DNA from: Rana temporaria
Lineage: Eukaryota; Chordata; Amphibia; Anura; Ranidae
DNA length: 64,000 nt
Direction: 5' to 3'
Assembly (NCBI RefSeq): GCF_905171775.1
Contig: NC_053497.1
Span: 103,985,157-104,049,156, forward strand
Shown: piece by piece, positions 21,629 to 33,205 of the stretch
Layout of the letters: each line of letters opens with the position of its first letter
Position numbering within the stretch: position 1 is the first letter of the stretch
Notes under the pieces: generated by a model
Seen by the model: only the letters and a program-made list of their open reading frames with translations
Databases searched by the model: none
What the model was told of the DNA's origin: nothing
Made by a program: the position numbers and the translations under genes

Positions 21629-24327
21629 GCTTAGATGGTAATAATGTTGTGGTATTGTTGGATTCAGGTAGCCTGGTCACCTTAGTGAAAAGTGATCTAG
21701 TGGTGGGAAAAACCTTACATCCGAGGAAAATGGCTGTAGTTTGTGTACATGGGGACACTCGAGAATATCCGGTGACTACGGTTTCCTTTGAAACCTCCCT
21801 CGGTAACTTGTGTCACCAGGTGGGTTTAGTTCCCAAACTGCCACATGACGCCATTGTGGGAAGGGATCTCCCAAAATTCTGGGAACTCTCGGACTGCCCA
21901 GATTCCCCAGTAGGTGGTTCTTCTGAGTCTGAACCATCTACTCCAGAAACCTATAACTGTGAGGATTCTCCTGAGTTTCCATTCTTAGTATTAGCAGGGG
22001 AAACACCAGTCCCTAGGGAGGAGCCTGCTACCTCAGAAGAGGAACAGCGCCCGATAGGGTTTGATGACCTCGAGGTGCACAGAGAAAACTTTGTCACTGA
22101 GCAATTGAGGGACCCCACATTGCTAAGAGCCCGGGAGAATGTAGTGAAGATAGATGGGGAGTTAGTTAACCCTGACGAGAGGGTTGCCCTCCCTTACTTC
22201 ATTATTGAAAGGGACCTGTTATATCGAGTGTCACAGAGGATAGAGGACACCATTGAGCAACTGGTAGTGCCTAAACCGTACCGCAAGATGGTTTTGGAAC
22301 TGGCCCATGGGCACATTCTTGGGGGACATTTGGGAGCGGAAAAAACCCAGGAGAGGATCACCCAGAGGTTTTATTGGCCTGGGATCACTAAAGAAGTGGA
22401 ATTGTACTGCTCTTCCTGTCCAGTGTGTCAGATTACTGCACCCATGCCAAATTTCCGCAGTCCGTTGGTACCCCTGCCCATTATCGAGGTCCCTTTTGAG
22501 AGGATCGCCATGGACTTGGTTGGCCCCTTACTGAAGTCCACTAGAGGGCACCAGCACATCTTGGTAATAATGGACTATGCCACACGGTACCCAGAAGCGA
22601 TTCCTCTCCGAAACACCTCTGCTAAAACCATTGCCAAAGAGTTGTTTCAGGTTTTCAGCCGTGTGGGTCTTCCTAAGGAAGTCCTAACTGACCAGGGCAC
22701 CCCGTTTATGTCTAGGGTGACCAAAGAACTTTGTAAACTCCTGAAAGTGACCCAATTACGTACATCAGTATATCATCCTCAGACAGACGGGTTAGTGGAA
22801 AGGTTTAATAAAACCTTAAAACAAATGTTGAGGAAGGTGGTGGATAAAGACGGAAAGAATTGGGATTATCTGCTCCCTTATCTGATGTTTGCAATAAGAG
22901 AGGTTCCCCAATCGTCCACAGGGTTCTCTCCGTTTGAGCTACTGTATGGGAGGCACCCTCGGGGCCTACTGGACATTGCCAGGGAAACATGGGAGAGTGA
23001 GAGTTCCCCTCATCGAAGTGTGATTGAACATGTGGCCCAAATGCAAGACAGAATTGCCCAAGTGATGCCGATTGTGAAGGAACATTTAGCCCAAGCCCAA
23101 TTGGCTCAAAGGATTTACAATTGTGGGGCCCAGGTCCGTTCCTTTGCACCTGGTGATAGGGTGTTGGTCCCCACGGTCGAAAGTAAATTCCTAGCCAAAT
23201 GGCAGGGTCCATATGAAGTGTTGGAAAAATTGGGAGTGGTGAATTATAAAATTAGCCAACCGGGAAGAAGAAAACCTGAGCAGCTCTATCACGTTAACTT
23301 GCTGAAACCATGGAAGGATAGAGAGTCCTTGGTCGCTAAGACTACCCAATTTTCTGCTCCATTTAACCTGGCTGTAGTTGGGATAGCGGAGACTCTATCC
23401 AAAACTCAGAAACAGGAGGTTAAAAAATTTGTGCTCCGTAATAAGGAGAAGTTTTCAGACCTGCCAGGTTGGGTCTCCGGAGTTGAACATGACATTATCA
23501 CCACACCAGGGGATAAGGTCAAGTTGAAGCCTTATAGAATTCCAGAAGCCCGGCGAGAGGCAATTCACCAGGAAGTAAAACAAATGCTTGAGCTGGGGGT
23601 GATAGAAGAGTCAAATAGTGATTGGTCAAGTCCCATTGTCTTAGTGTCCAAACCAGATGGAAGTTGGCGGTTTTGTAATGACTTTCGCCACCTGAATCAA
23701 ATCACTAAGTTTGACACCTATCCCATGCCCCGCATAGATGAACGGATTGATTGCCTAGGCACTGCCCGGTACATGACAACGTTAGACCTGACCAAGGGTT
23801 ATTGGCAAATTCCTCTCTCGGAGTCAGCCAGGGAAAAAACAGCATTTGTAACTCCAGACGGATCTTTCCAATATCGGAGGATGCCTTTTGGGTTACAAAA
23901 TGCTCCCGCCACATTCCAACGCACCATGGATAAGACCCTTCGGCCTCATCGAGCCTATGCTGCTGCATACCTCGATGACGTTGTCATCCACAGTGAGGAT
24001 TGGGAATCACACTTGCCAAAAGTTCAGGCTGTGTTGGATTCCATCTGGAAAGCCGGGTTTACAGCCAATCCAAAAAAATGTACCCTTGGGCTAGAAGAGG
24101 CAAAGTATCTGGGGTATACCATTGGAAGAGGTCTAATCAAGCCCCAAATAAACAAAGTTGAGGCTATTCAGGATTGGCCATGTCCCACCAACAAGAAACA
24201 GGTTCGTGCATTTTTGGGGATCTCGGGCTACTATCGCCGCTTTATCCCCCATTTTGCCTCACAGGCTGTTCCCCTGACCAATTTGACCAAAGGGAAGGAG
24301 AAGCAGAAACAGCTTTTCAAGCTTTAA
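21625..24327 (+). CDS. pol: Gmr1-like pol: protease, integrase, reverse transcriptase
   Basis: A 900-codon open frame. Retropepsin active site DSG at residues 13-15. Integrase follows: HHCC zinc finger (HGHILGGH about 225, CSSCPVC about 262), then a DDE core with MDLVGP (295), LTDQGTPF (354) and GLVERFNK (388), then a GPY/F module (KWQGPYEVLEKLGVVNYKI, about 525-545). The RT comes last: ELGVIEESNSDWSSPIVLV, LDLTKGYWQIPL (about 720), FGLQNAPATFQ (754), YLDDVVIHSE (781) and FLGISGYYRRFIPHF. All RT and integrase acidic residues I can place are intact. The ATG is probably not native, since protease should continue from gag. The frame is lost just after the RT connection (about 24290), where RNase H continues in another frame. 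Confidence 0.93.
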   Translation: MCLDGNNVVVLLDSGSLVTLVKSDLVVGKTLHPRKMAVVCVHGDTREYPVTTVSFETSLGNLCHQVGLVPKLPHDAIVGRDLPKFWELSDCPDSPVGGSSESEPSTPETYNCEDSPEFPFLVLAGETPVPREEPATSEEEQRPIGFDDLEVHRENFVTEQLRDPTLLRARENVVKIDGELVNPDERVALPYFIIERDLLYRVSQRIEDTIEQLVVPKPYRKMVLELAHGHILGGHLGAEKTQERITQRFYWPGITKEVELYCSSCPVCQITAPMPNFRSPLVPLPIIEVPFERIAMDLVGPLLKSTRGHQHILVIMDYATRYPEAIPLRNTSAKTIAKELFQVFSRVGLPKEVLTDQGTPFMSRVTKELCKLLKVTQLRTSVYHPQTDGLVERFNKTLKQMLRKVVDKDGKNWDYLLPYLMFAIREVPQSSTGFSPFELLYGRHPRGLLDIARETWESESSPHRSVIEHVAQMQDRIAQVMPIVKEHLAQAQLAQRIYNCGAQVRSFAPGDRVLVPTVESKFLAKWQGPYEVLEKLGVVNYKISQPGRRKPEQLYHVNLLKPWKDRESLVAKTTQFSAPFNLAVVGIAETLSKTQKQEVKKFVLRNKEKFSDLPGWVSGVEHDIITTPGDKVKLKPYRIPEARREAIHQEVKQMLELGVIEESNSDWSSPIVLVSKPDGSWRFCNDFRHLNQITKFDTYPMPRIDERIDCLGTARYMTTLDLTKGYWQIPLSESAREKTAFVTPDGSFQYRRMPFGLQNAPATFQRTMDKTLRPHRAYAAAYLDDVVIHSEDWESHLPKVQAVLDSIWKAGFTANPKKCTLGLEEAKYLGYTIGRGLIKPQINKVEAIQDWPCPTNKKQVRAFLGISGYYRRFIPHFASQAVPLTNLTKGKEKQKQLFKL

Positions 24328-24790
24328 AACAGGCCTTATGTAGTCAGCCAGTTTTAAATTCGGCTGATTTTTCACGGGACTTCGTGGTTCAGACAGATGC
24401 GTCAAATGTGGGCTTAGGAGCTGTACTGTCTCAGATTATCAAGGGGGAGGAACACCCTGTTATGTACCTCAGCCGAAAGTTGAAGGCCCATGAAGAGAAT
24501 TATGCCACCATTGAGAAAGAATGTTTGGCGGTGAAATGGGCTTTGGATTCTCTCCGGTACTACCTCGTGGGTAGACAGTTTGAACTGGTGATGAATCATG
24601 CCCCATTGAAGTGGATGGCACAGAACAAAGAGACCAATAGGAGAATAAATAGGTGGTTCCTGGCCCTCCAGGAATTTAGTTTTGTGGTAACGCATCGCCC
24701 TGGTGCTAAAATGGGAAATGCAGATGGGTTGTCCCGAGTGCATGCCTGCCTGGCAACCTGTGTCCCAACCCTAGGGTTGAAACAAGAGGG
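24294..24790 (+). pseudogene. Gmr1-like RNase H, frameshifted
   Basis: Continues pol in another frame: AFQALKQALCSQPVL, then the RNase H core with VVQTDASNVGLGAVLSQ, ATIEKECLAVKWALDSLRYY and a C-terminal NADGLSR. The expected DHAPLKW motif reads NHAPLKW (about 24595), so one catalytic aspartate is replaced by asparagine, plausibly by CpG decay. It would digest the RNA strand of RNA-DNA hybrids in the intact element. Confidence 0.85.
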
Positions 24791-24797
24791 GGGGGGG
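24783..24797 (+). promoter_or_regulatory. Polypurine tract
   Basis: An AAGAGGGGGGGGG-type purine run lies two bases before the 3' LTR start, the standard place for plus-strand priming. Confidence 0.85.
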
Positions 24798-24799
24798 TA

Positions 24800-25385
24800 T
24801 GTGACAGGAAGTCAGGTAAATCTGTGGGTGTTGTCACAGACGGGACATACATTTCTGCCTTGTTTAGACAATACACCAATTGTTATTAGGCGTCGGCTGC
24901 AAATGTAGCCAGAAAAGGCTAAAGGCCGTTGGAAAACTTCAGCTGTTCAGAATGAGGCAATTAAGGCCTCTATAAGTAGTCCAGAGGATTACCACTAATT
25001 TGCTGCATCCTGAGTCTTTGTGAGTAAGGAGAGTAGTGCCAGAAAGTCTGAGGAGGTGAGGAGAGGATTGATTTTTCTGTGTGATAAAAATCAAAAGAAT
25101 ATTGTTTTTCTGCTGTATGACCAGCAGTGTCTGCCCAGCACTAGGCTGTGCCAGACCCCATAGATAGGTTCCTGTGTGGTGAAGATAGACGCCCCAAGTG
25201 GCCAGGGTTTATTTTATGTTTGATTTTGTTTATGCTGTTTGGATGCTTGCACTTGTATCCAGCAAGATACAAGAATAAACCCAAATCTTTGTTTTCAACC
25301 GTCTTCGTCTGCCTGTCTATAAATTCAGTGTGTAGTGAACCCATCCAATGGGTCACACACCCCGCTACCGAGCTAACCCCTTACA
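24800..25385 (+). repeat. 3' LTR of the Gmr1-like element
   Basis: Begins TGTGACAGGAAGTCAGG and ends CCCCTTACA, giving canonical TG...CA ends. Collinear with the 5' LTR apart from scattered substitutions and small indels. Confidence 0.9.
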
Positions 25386-25389
25386 ATAT

Positions 25390-26424
25390 CTTATACTATA
25401 AATAAAAAAATACCAATATCTTTAAGCTTTGGTAACTGTGGAGAATAAAAAAAAAGAAAAAATAATTGTTCAGAATTGTCAGCACTAGCTCAGGCGCCAA
25501 TTCCTGCTATATGGATAACAATATTTTCAAGTTCCTGTAGTCCTGCATGACTCAGTGCCAGTGCTCCTCCTCCTCCTCCTATCTGCTCTTGGATACCTAA
25601 TGAACATCCCTACACTAGTAACACCCTCTCTGAGTTTTCCAAGTGCCTTTCTCTTCTGCTTATCTGCTTACAGAGATGTCACTTTCTCTGCAAGCCTGTC
25701 TTCAACTCTCAGCTGTTGTGTGATACGTCATCTGCCATTACGATGAGAGGGGAATCCATACAAATTCCTTAAGGATGCACTATGGCAGCACCACATGAAC
25801 AACCGCATCACTGCAATTTACCGGCATCCAGTGCCAACTTGCACTGCACTTCTGTTCTCTATTCAGGACCGCAGGTGTTGAAATAGGACAGATCTGCTGA
25901 GTAACAAGTCCTGTACATGGAGGTCAAAACTTAGGAAAAAAATGTGATGATTAAATGCCTTTATTTACCCAGTTTTCCAATGCAGCCTCAATAAATGTGT
26001 GTGGTCTGAAGGCCGCACATAAGCAACGAGAGTAATGACCTACTTCCTTCACACTGTTCGGTAATTGTCCAGAGCAAGAGGATGGGTGCGGGCATATCTG
26101 TGAACATATTTTGGCTGTGGCATGGTAGTCTTATTAAATCCAGAGCGTATATTCCCTTGATAATTAACTCTGCGTGATAAAGGTCTTCCATTTCCAGCTG
26201 AAGAAATTCTTGCAAACTTCACGGTGGCAGTCCGCTATAGAAATCATTTTTCCTCCTCTTTCTCTGCATCGATCCTGGGGACAGGGAACAGTGGTGGCAC
26301 TCACACACCTATTGATTAATGGCTGTTATCTGGCTGATTATAAAACACTCTTTATAGATGCTGCTCACACTGAGGAAGGGGAGGGGGTGCAAATTTAAAG
26401 GGTAAGACCATCCAACACTTATTT
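25390..26424. other. Gene-free stretch
   Basis: No repeat termini. A short CTC run at 25565. 26220-26350 has homeodomain-like TTGATTAATGG and CTGATTATAAAA words and could be regulatory, but this is weak. Confidence 0.4.
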
Positions 26425-27686
26425 TTAAAGGGGTTGTAAAGGTTAGTTTTTTATTTTCGAAATAGATTACTTTAACCACTTAAGCCCCGGACCATATTGC
26501 TGGTCAATGACCGGGCCACTTTTTGCGATTCGGCACTGCGTCCTTTTTTTCCCACAAATAGAGCTTTCTTTTGGTGGTATTTCATCACCTCTGCGGTTTT
26601 TCGTTTTTGCGCTATAAACAAAATTAGAGCGACAATTTTGAAAAAAAATGAATATTTTTTACTTTTTGCTGTAATAAATATCCCCCAAAAATATATATAA
26701 ACAAAATAAAAAATTCTCAGTTTAGGCCGATACGTATTCTTCTACATATTTTTCATAAAAAACAAATCGCAATAAGCGCTTATTGATTGGTTTGCGCAAA
26801 AGTTATAGCATTTACAAAATAGGGCATAGTTTTATGGCATTTTTATTAGTATTTTTTTTTACTAGTAATGGCGGCGATCAGCGATTTTTACCGGTATTGC
26901 GACATTATGGCGGACACTTCGGACACATTTTTGGGACCATTGGCATTTTTATACCGATCAGTGTTATAAAAATGCATTGATTACTATAAAAATGCCACTG
27001 GCAGGGAAGGGGTTAACACTAGGGGGCGAGGAAGGGGTTAATTATGTTCCCTAAAGTGTGTTCTAACTGAAGGGGGGGTGGGACTGACTAGGGGAAATGA
27101 CTGATCGCTGTTCATACATTGTATGAACAGACGGTCAGGCATTTCTCCCCCTGACAGGACCGGGAGCTGTGTGTTTACACACACAGCTCCCGGTTCTCGC
27201 TCTGTAACGAGCGATCGCGGGTGCCCGGCGGTGATCGTGCCCACCGGGCACGCGCGTCGGCGTCAGGGGTGAGCGGGGGGCACGCGTGCCCCTATTGGCT
27301 GAACGGCGAGATGACGATCTCGCCCAGCAGAGCCGACCTGCCGCCATATAAATGCGGCGGCTGGTCGGCAAGCAGTTAAGCCAGTGCATTGTTCGTTCAC
27401 TTACCTTCGATTTCCCTTCTAAATGTCCTTTTTTACTTGTTTTCTTTGTTTGAATTTCTCACTTCCTGTTCCTCCTCAGTAATGTGTTCAGTAAGCTGTT
27501 CTAAATGACTTTCCACCACTCGGATGATGGTGGAAAGCTTACTGAGGAACAGAAAGTGAGAAATTCAAACAGAGAAAAAAAAACATTTAGAAGGGAAATC
27601 GAAGGAAAGGGTAAGTGAACCAACAATGTACTAGCTTAAAGGAACCTATTTAGAAAATAAAAGACAAACCTTTACAACCCCTTTAA
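26425..27686. mobile_element. T2/Kolobok-like MITE with nested element
   Basis: Ends TTAAAGGGGTTGTAAAGG and CCTTTACAACCCCTTTAA are perfect complements; TTAAAGGGG fits the T2 consensus TTAAAGGRR exactly. Internal arms also pair (CACTTCCTGTTCC with GGAACAGAAAGTG near 27460 and 27545). Without its insert it is ~350 bp. Confidence 0.88.
26472..27379. mobile_element. TTAA 'CCACTTAA'-family element, near-complete copy
   Basis: Begins TTAACCACTTAAGCCCCGG, ends GGCAAGCAGTTAA, TTAA both sides, 908 bp. It is the fullest copy of the family also seen at 9240, 11994, 18362 and 36690. It has AT-rich blocks on the left and a CpG-rich right half with a hairpin. The TTAA-CC ends suggest piggyBac-like origin. 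Non-coding. Confidence 0.78.
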
Positions 27687-28860
27687 GTAATAGTACAGTC
27701 TGCTGGGCTGAGTCTCCAACTGACTTTTAATACCTCATAAGGACACGGTCTCTGAACAAACGATAACTCCCTCCACCTGCTGCACTTGCTGCAGTGTGAA
27801 ATACAGTATATGAGAGAACAACAGCTGCAGAAGGTGGGCAGAGCTGGAAATATAATTTCAGCCATTTTTTTGGGGCCTGGACAGAAAGCAATAGAAGCAC
27901 TTTCAGAAGATCCAAGTCGTTCTCGCCTCAATAAAAGCCAAACTCAGTTCCGCCCAAAGTCGCTGGAAACGGTTACTTAAGAGCAAGCCACCAACCCAAA
28001 TAGTTGTGGACATATTACATCAATGAGGTCACCAGCATCCTTGTTCCTTTGTCATGTGCAGCTGCGGGGCATTCTATGGCTGCAGCCAATTGGGCTGCTG
28101 GCCTGCTATCATATGACAGTTTCCCAAACATTCAGACCTGTCCATATCCCAATGCCTGATCACAGGGATCTTGGTCTTCACTGCCCCTATGATGAAGTGG
28201 GCACAGTGATGGATGCGCCCCCTCCATAAGGATTTTTTCCAACAATGATCACTGGGTGACACCCACCAGGCCATTCATATCTCACAGTCATGAATAATGA
28301 TGCCAGCTGCAACGATGGGGAGGTTGGGGGCGAGAACACTGCCAAAAAGAAGTGACGCAAGGATAATGGAACTTCCCTGTTCAAGGTGTAGTCTTGAACA
28401 TCCTGGAACTCAGAGAAGCTTTTTGCTCTCTGTGATATGAGGCAGTTTGTGATCATCAGCGAGCCGTGTTGGAAAAAGCAAATAGTCCTTTTATTTTTGA
28501 AAGTAGGCAAAAAAAAAAAACAGCTTATATTTGGCAAAGAACACAAAATAGTCCATACTCTAGTTTAAAATTGCCAAACTACTTGAAGGTGCACCACCAC
28601 CATACCAGTCCCACTCTGTGGTTTTGGGGTTCTCCATTGGCTTCAGGGGTCCCAAGGAGGAGGTTTTCACAGCTCAGCCACTGTGTCACAAATCCTAAAC
28701 TTAGTTCACTCTGTTCTACAGGTGTTCAGCTCACACTCTCACTCAAAAAAACAGTCCTCTCCTTTCCAGCTAGTATACCCCTGAACTCCTCACCCTGCGT
28801 GGGTGAAAACCCCCGAGTGCTCAACAATGTCTTCAAACTGTCCTCTATAAAAGGAACTAG
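27687..28860. other. Gene-free stretch
   Basis: No convincing frame or termini. 28861-28945 (GAGCTGCACGAG and GATCACGATTCTCACGG) resembles the end of another hAT family but only one end is visible. Confidence 0.35.
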
Positions 28861-29099
28861 AGCTGCACGAGTCTGGCTAAAGTGAGAATCGCATTTTTTT
28901 TGCTTAGAATAAAGATCACGATTCTCACGGCATAACATCATCTTTCACATTATACAAAAAAAATTACTTTGACACAAATATTAATTTTCACAAAGTCTAC
29001 TGCTTTAGTGTTATTAGGTCTTTTTGTCAGATGTTACTGTGGTATAATGACAAGCATTTCATAAATGTGACAAAGGCTTTTATTGGTAATTACATAAAT

Positions 29100-30500
29100 A
29101 AAAGTCAATATTTGCAGTGTTGACCGTTCTTTTTCAGGGTTTGGAGTTTTGTGGGGTTTTTTTTGCTCACCTGCCTCGAGGATTGAACACAAGTTCTCAA
29201 TAGGATTAAGGGCTCTTTCACACAGAGCGGACCGTTTCTGGGTCCGCTCCGTGTGTCTCCGTCGGCTCAGCGGGGATCCGCTGAGCTGTCGGCGGATAGG
29301 GCGGTCCCCGCACACAGTGCAGAGACTGCCCTGTCTCAGCTCCGCTCTGCCCTATGGGGAACCGGATGCAGACGAACCGTCTGTCCGTCTGCATCAGTTC
29401 CGTTCGGCCGGACGGAAGAAAAATAGGGTTTTCTTCCGTCCGAAAACCGGATCCCGACGGACGCGGATGTTAGCGGATGCTCCATCCGCTAACGGACGCG
29501 ATCCAATAGGGATGTATTACAAGTACGTTAACGGACTTGTAATAACGGACAGGCGGAGCAGACGTCTGAAAGGGGCCTAAGGTCTTGGGAGTTTCCTGGC
29601 CAGGGACCCAAAAGTTTGATGTTTTGTTCCCCAAGAACATAGTTATCACTTTAGCATTATGGCAAGGTGCTCCATCATGCTGGAAAAGGCATTGTTTATC
29701 ACCAAACTCTGTTCTTGGATGGTTGGAAGAAGTTGCTCTCGGAGGATGTTTTTGTACCAGTCTCTGATCTATGGCTGTGTTCTTAGGCAAAATTGTGAGT
29801 GAGCCCACTCCCTTGGCTGAGAATTAACCCCACACATGAATGGTCTCCTGATGTTTTACTGTTGGCATGACACAGGACTGATGGTAGTGCTTACCTTTTC
29901 TTCTCTGGACAAGGCCTTTTTCGGATGCCCCAAACAATCAGAAAGGGGATTTATCAGAGAAAATGACATTACCTCAGTCCATAGCAGTCCAATCCCTGTA
30001 CCTTTTGCAGAATATTAATCTGCCCTAAAGGTTTTCCCTAAGAGAAGTGGCTTCTTTGCTGCTATTCTTGACACCTGGCCATCCTCCAAAAGTCTTTGCC
30101 TCACTGTGCGTGCAGATACACTCACACCTGCCTGCTGCCATTCCTGAGCAAGCTCTGCACTGGTAGTGCCCCGATCCCGCAACTGAATCAACTGTAGGAG
30201 ATGGTCTTGGCGCTTGCTGGACTTTCTTGGGTAACCTGAAGCCTTCTTCACAACAACTGACCATTTCTCGTTGAAGTTCTTTATTCATCCAATAAATGGT
30301 TGATTTAGATGCAATCTTAGTAGCAGCAATACCCTTGCCTCTGAATCCCTTTTTGTGCAAAGCAATGATGACTGCATGTGTTTCCTTGCAGGAAACTATG
30401 GTTAACGGAGGAAGAACAATGATTTCAACCACCACCCTCCTTTTAAAGTCTCTAGTATGTTATTCTCACTCAATCAGCATTGCAGAGTGATTTCCAGCCA
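29100..30500 (-). pseudogene. Second Tc1-like transposase family, relic
   Basis: Minus strand. N-terminal HTH region reads HKKGFRGKGIAATKIASKS (30435 frame), then ELAQEWQQAGVSVSARTVRQ and LEDGQVSRIAAKKPLL (30251 frame). The catalytic domain follows with CLFQHDGAPCHNAKVI (29700 region), then PIENLCSILE after the MITE at 29210-29577. Frameshifts separate the parts. The MITE lies just before the third-acid (NPIENL) segment. Outer inverted repeats are not resolved. Confidence 0.8.
29210..29577. mobile_element. PIF/Harbinger-like MITE in Tc1 transposase
   Basis: Ends GGGCTCTTTCACAC and GTCTGAAAGGGGCC pair, with TAA on each side (29207-29209, 29578-29580). Removing it and one TAA joins the transposase sequence. 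Interior is rich in TCCGTC/GACGGA inverted words. Confidence 0.85.
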
Positions 30501-30529
30501 TGTCCTCGTCAACACTGACATTAGTGTTA

Positions 30530-31254
30530 ACGACTGTAAGCTCCTACAGGCTCTTGAGCTTTTTTGAGCTCTCATTTTTTCTGCCCGGAGACTCCCCTCC
30601 ATGTTAGCCAATGTGTCCATGCACACTATAGCTTTCTAAAGGAGTTTACAGGCATATGCTCTTACAGGCTGGAAAACATACAATATATGATTGATATAGG
30701 ATACAAACTCCCCGGGGTAACCTCTATCACCACTGCGCCAATGAAAAAATGTGCAATAAACTACAGCTGCTGCTTAGTGAATGAATATTTAAACAGAAAA
30801 AACGTAACCTAAATAGGTGTAAGAAAATTGCAGCGCCAATATAATAATAAATAAACAAAACAACATATAAACTCAATAACACCACGTGACAAGTGATATA
30901 AAGTTCATAAAAAATTGATGAACAAATTTGATGAGAAAATTCCTTATTCTGTGAACCTTCCACCTCACCACCGTGCTGTGATAACTCCCCTCTGAAAAAC
31001 GCACTCACCAGACAGATTTGCCTTTCACTCTTGTGTTAGGCAAAATCACTTGTGTATGATCCCACAAATGGATAAACTAATCTCAGCTGGACCACCGTGA
31101 TAATCCCTCACTAATGTACATGAAAACAAAAGAAGTGCTCCAATAGTGTAAAATTGTACCACCAGTTTAATTCAAAATCACAGCAACACTTCATTCATTA
31201 AACTCACATATAAAAAATTAGAACTCAGCTTCAAACAAATCACAGCAAACACAC
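30530..31254. other. Gene-free stretch
   Basis: AT-rich, several A-runs, no recognised termini or frames. Confidence 0.4.
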
Positions 31255-31590
31255 AAATGTTGTCGGAAATTCCGATCGCCAAGAACGCGGTCACGTACAA
31301 CACTAGGACGAGCCAAGAAAACCTAAGTTCAATGATTCCGAACATGCGTCAAATTGATTCCGGGCATGCGTAGGATTTTTGTGCATCGGAATTGCATACA
31401 GACGATTAAAATTTACGACAGAAACTTTTGCCGTCGGAAAAAAGAGAACCAGCTCTCAAACATTTGTTGTCGAAAATTCCAACAACAAATGTCCGATGGA
31501 GCGTACACATGGTCGGAATATCCGACCAAAAGCTTACATCGAACATTTGTTGGTCGGAAATTCCAATCGTGTGTACGCGGCATTAGTGTT
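31255..31590. mobile_element. Corner-type MITE, probably truncated on the left
   Basis: The right end ATTCCAATCGTGTGTACGCG-GCATTA has the family's CGTGTGTACG terminus. Inner inverted copies of GTCGGAAATTCC occur at 31262 and 31552. The left end lacks a matching terminus. Confidence 0.55.
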
Positions 31591-32463
31591 GACAAGTGAG
31601 TTTGTGAAGTATTGTCTAGTATTGGGTATTTATTAAAGTTCACCTTGTAGTATGAGATATTGCTGAAACTAGTTAGAATTTGATGTGTTGCAGGTAATGA
31701 TATCAAGGAATTGGATAGAAGGAGGATTACGTTGTCAGCAAAAAAAATTGATAACGTGAGAGGTGCTGCGTGTACGAATTCCTGAGATTAGAGGTTGTGA
31801 GCGAAACGCTTGAGAAAGAAGTTTAACCATTTGATTGAAAATTGATAGGGAAAGTGGGCATCTGTGCTGGGTTCCATTTGATAAGGTAAATTGATAGAAG
31901 ACCAGATGTATATACCTGGGCTGATGGGTACTGGAAACCATATTTCTCCAGTGCCAGCTGCATATATCACCAGTGAACGCTATCGAACACCTTCTCCGCA
32001 TCTGTAGATAAAAGCAGAGAAAGCATCTAAAGTTTTTTTTACAAGATGCAGAATCTTGATTATGTGTCTAGTCGCATCTGTAGTCTGACTGTTTTTTGTA
32101 CAGCCCATCTGATCTGGTTTAATTAAGGTAGGAATAATGTCGATTAGAGTGCAAGTAATTTAGCATATATTTTCACATCTGAATTAAGTAGGGATATAGG
32201 TTGGAGGCTTGCAGGGGACGTGGGTTCTTTACCAGGTTTGAATAGGGGAACCACCGATGCTTTCAACATTTCTTGTGGAAAATGACAGACCAGACACTTC
32301 CCTGTTGAAACATGGCTATCAGATGTGGAGAGAGGATATCCTTGAAAATGTTATAGTAGTCATTCGTAAACCCATTTGGTCTTGGTGACTTATGAGAGGG
32401 AAGTGAGTTGATAAGTTTAACTTCAGGGATTGTGAAAGGAGAATTAAGCAACTTAGCGTACAC

Positions 32464-32886
32464 ACTGTCGTTTTTCGGCATGAAAAAAAACTACGTTTTA
32501 AAAAAAAGTAATTTAAAATCATCGTGTGTGGGCTTCACTTCGTTTTTCGGGTTGTAAAAAATTATTGCGTGTGTGTTAAAACAACGTTTTAAACCTGCGC
32601 ATGCCCAGAAGCGAGTTTTGCGACGGGAGCGCTCGTTCTGATAAAACTACCATTCATAATGGAGTAAGCACATTCATCACGCTGTAACAGACAAAAAAGC
32701 GCAAATCGTCTTTTACTAACAAGGAATCAGCTAAAAGCAGCCTAAAGGCGAATAGAACTTCCCCTTCAGAGTGCCGTCGTACGCGTTGTACGTCACCACG
32801 CTTTGTTCATAATTTTTCAAAAACGATGGTGTGTGGGCAACATCGTTTTTAATGATGAAGTTGGAAAAACGACCGTGTGTACGCGG
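32464..32886. mobile_element. PIF/Harbinger-like MITE in L1 RT
   Basis: Ends TTAGCGTACACACTGTCG and CGACCGTGTGTACGCGGCATAA pair over most of their length. It separates the L1 linker (ends near 32887) from the RT start near 32460. Confidence 0.7.
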
Positions 32887-33205
32887 CATAACTGATTAAT
32901 ATTTAAGGTAGGGAGTTATAATTTTGTTAGGAAGGCTTGTATACATATGCATCTGAGGGTTGGAGAGTGGAGGAATCATCTTTCAAGTTATACAGTAAGT
33001 TATTATAGTCTGCAAAAGCATCAGCAATGGCCTGCGGATTTAACAGTCTACTTTTTTTTGGATGATGTAAAGGATACTGGATTTGAGCTTTGGCTTTCTG
33101 AGGTTTAATTATTTTAGCCAAGAATGCACTTGCTTTGTTGTGATGGGCATAACATTTCAGTGATTTGATAAGAAGTCTATCATGACATTTGCATAACAAC
33201 ACTGG

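Larger units (their letters stand above)
19968..25389 (+). mobile_element. Gmr1-like Ty3/gypsy LTR retrotransposon
   Basis: About 5.4 kb with two LTRs, a tRNA-Ala-type primer site, gag, pol and a polypurine tract. Pol order is protease, integrase, RT, RNase H, the reverse of normal Ty3/gypsy for integrase and typical of the Gmr1-like group described from fish and other deuterostomes. ATAT at 19968-19971 and 25386-25389 is a candidate 4-bp target duplication. The LTRs differ at about 15 sites plus a few indels by my reading (~2.5-3%), so insertion is fairly recent. A gag stop, at least two gag frameshifts and a frameshift between RT and RNase H make it non-autonomous now. Confidence 0.92.
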
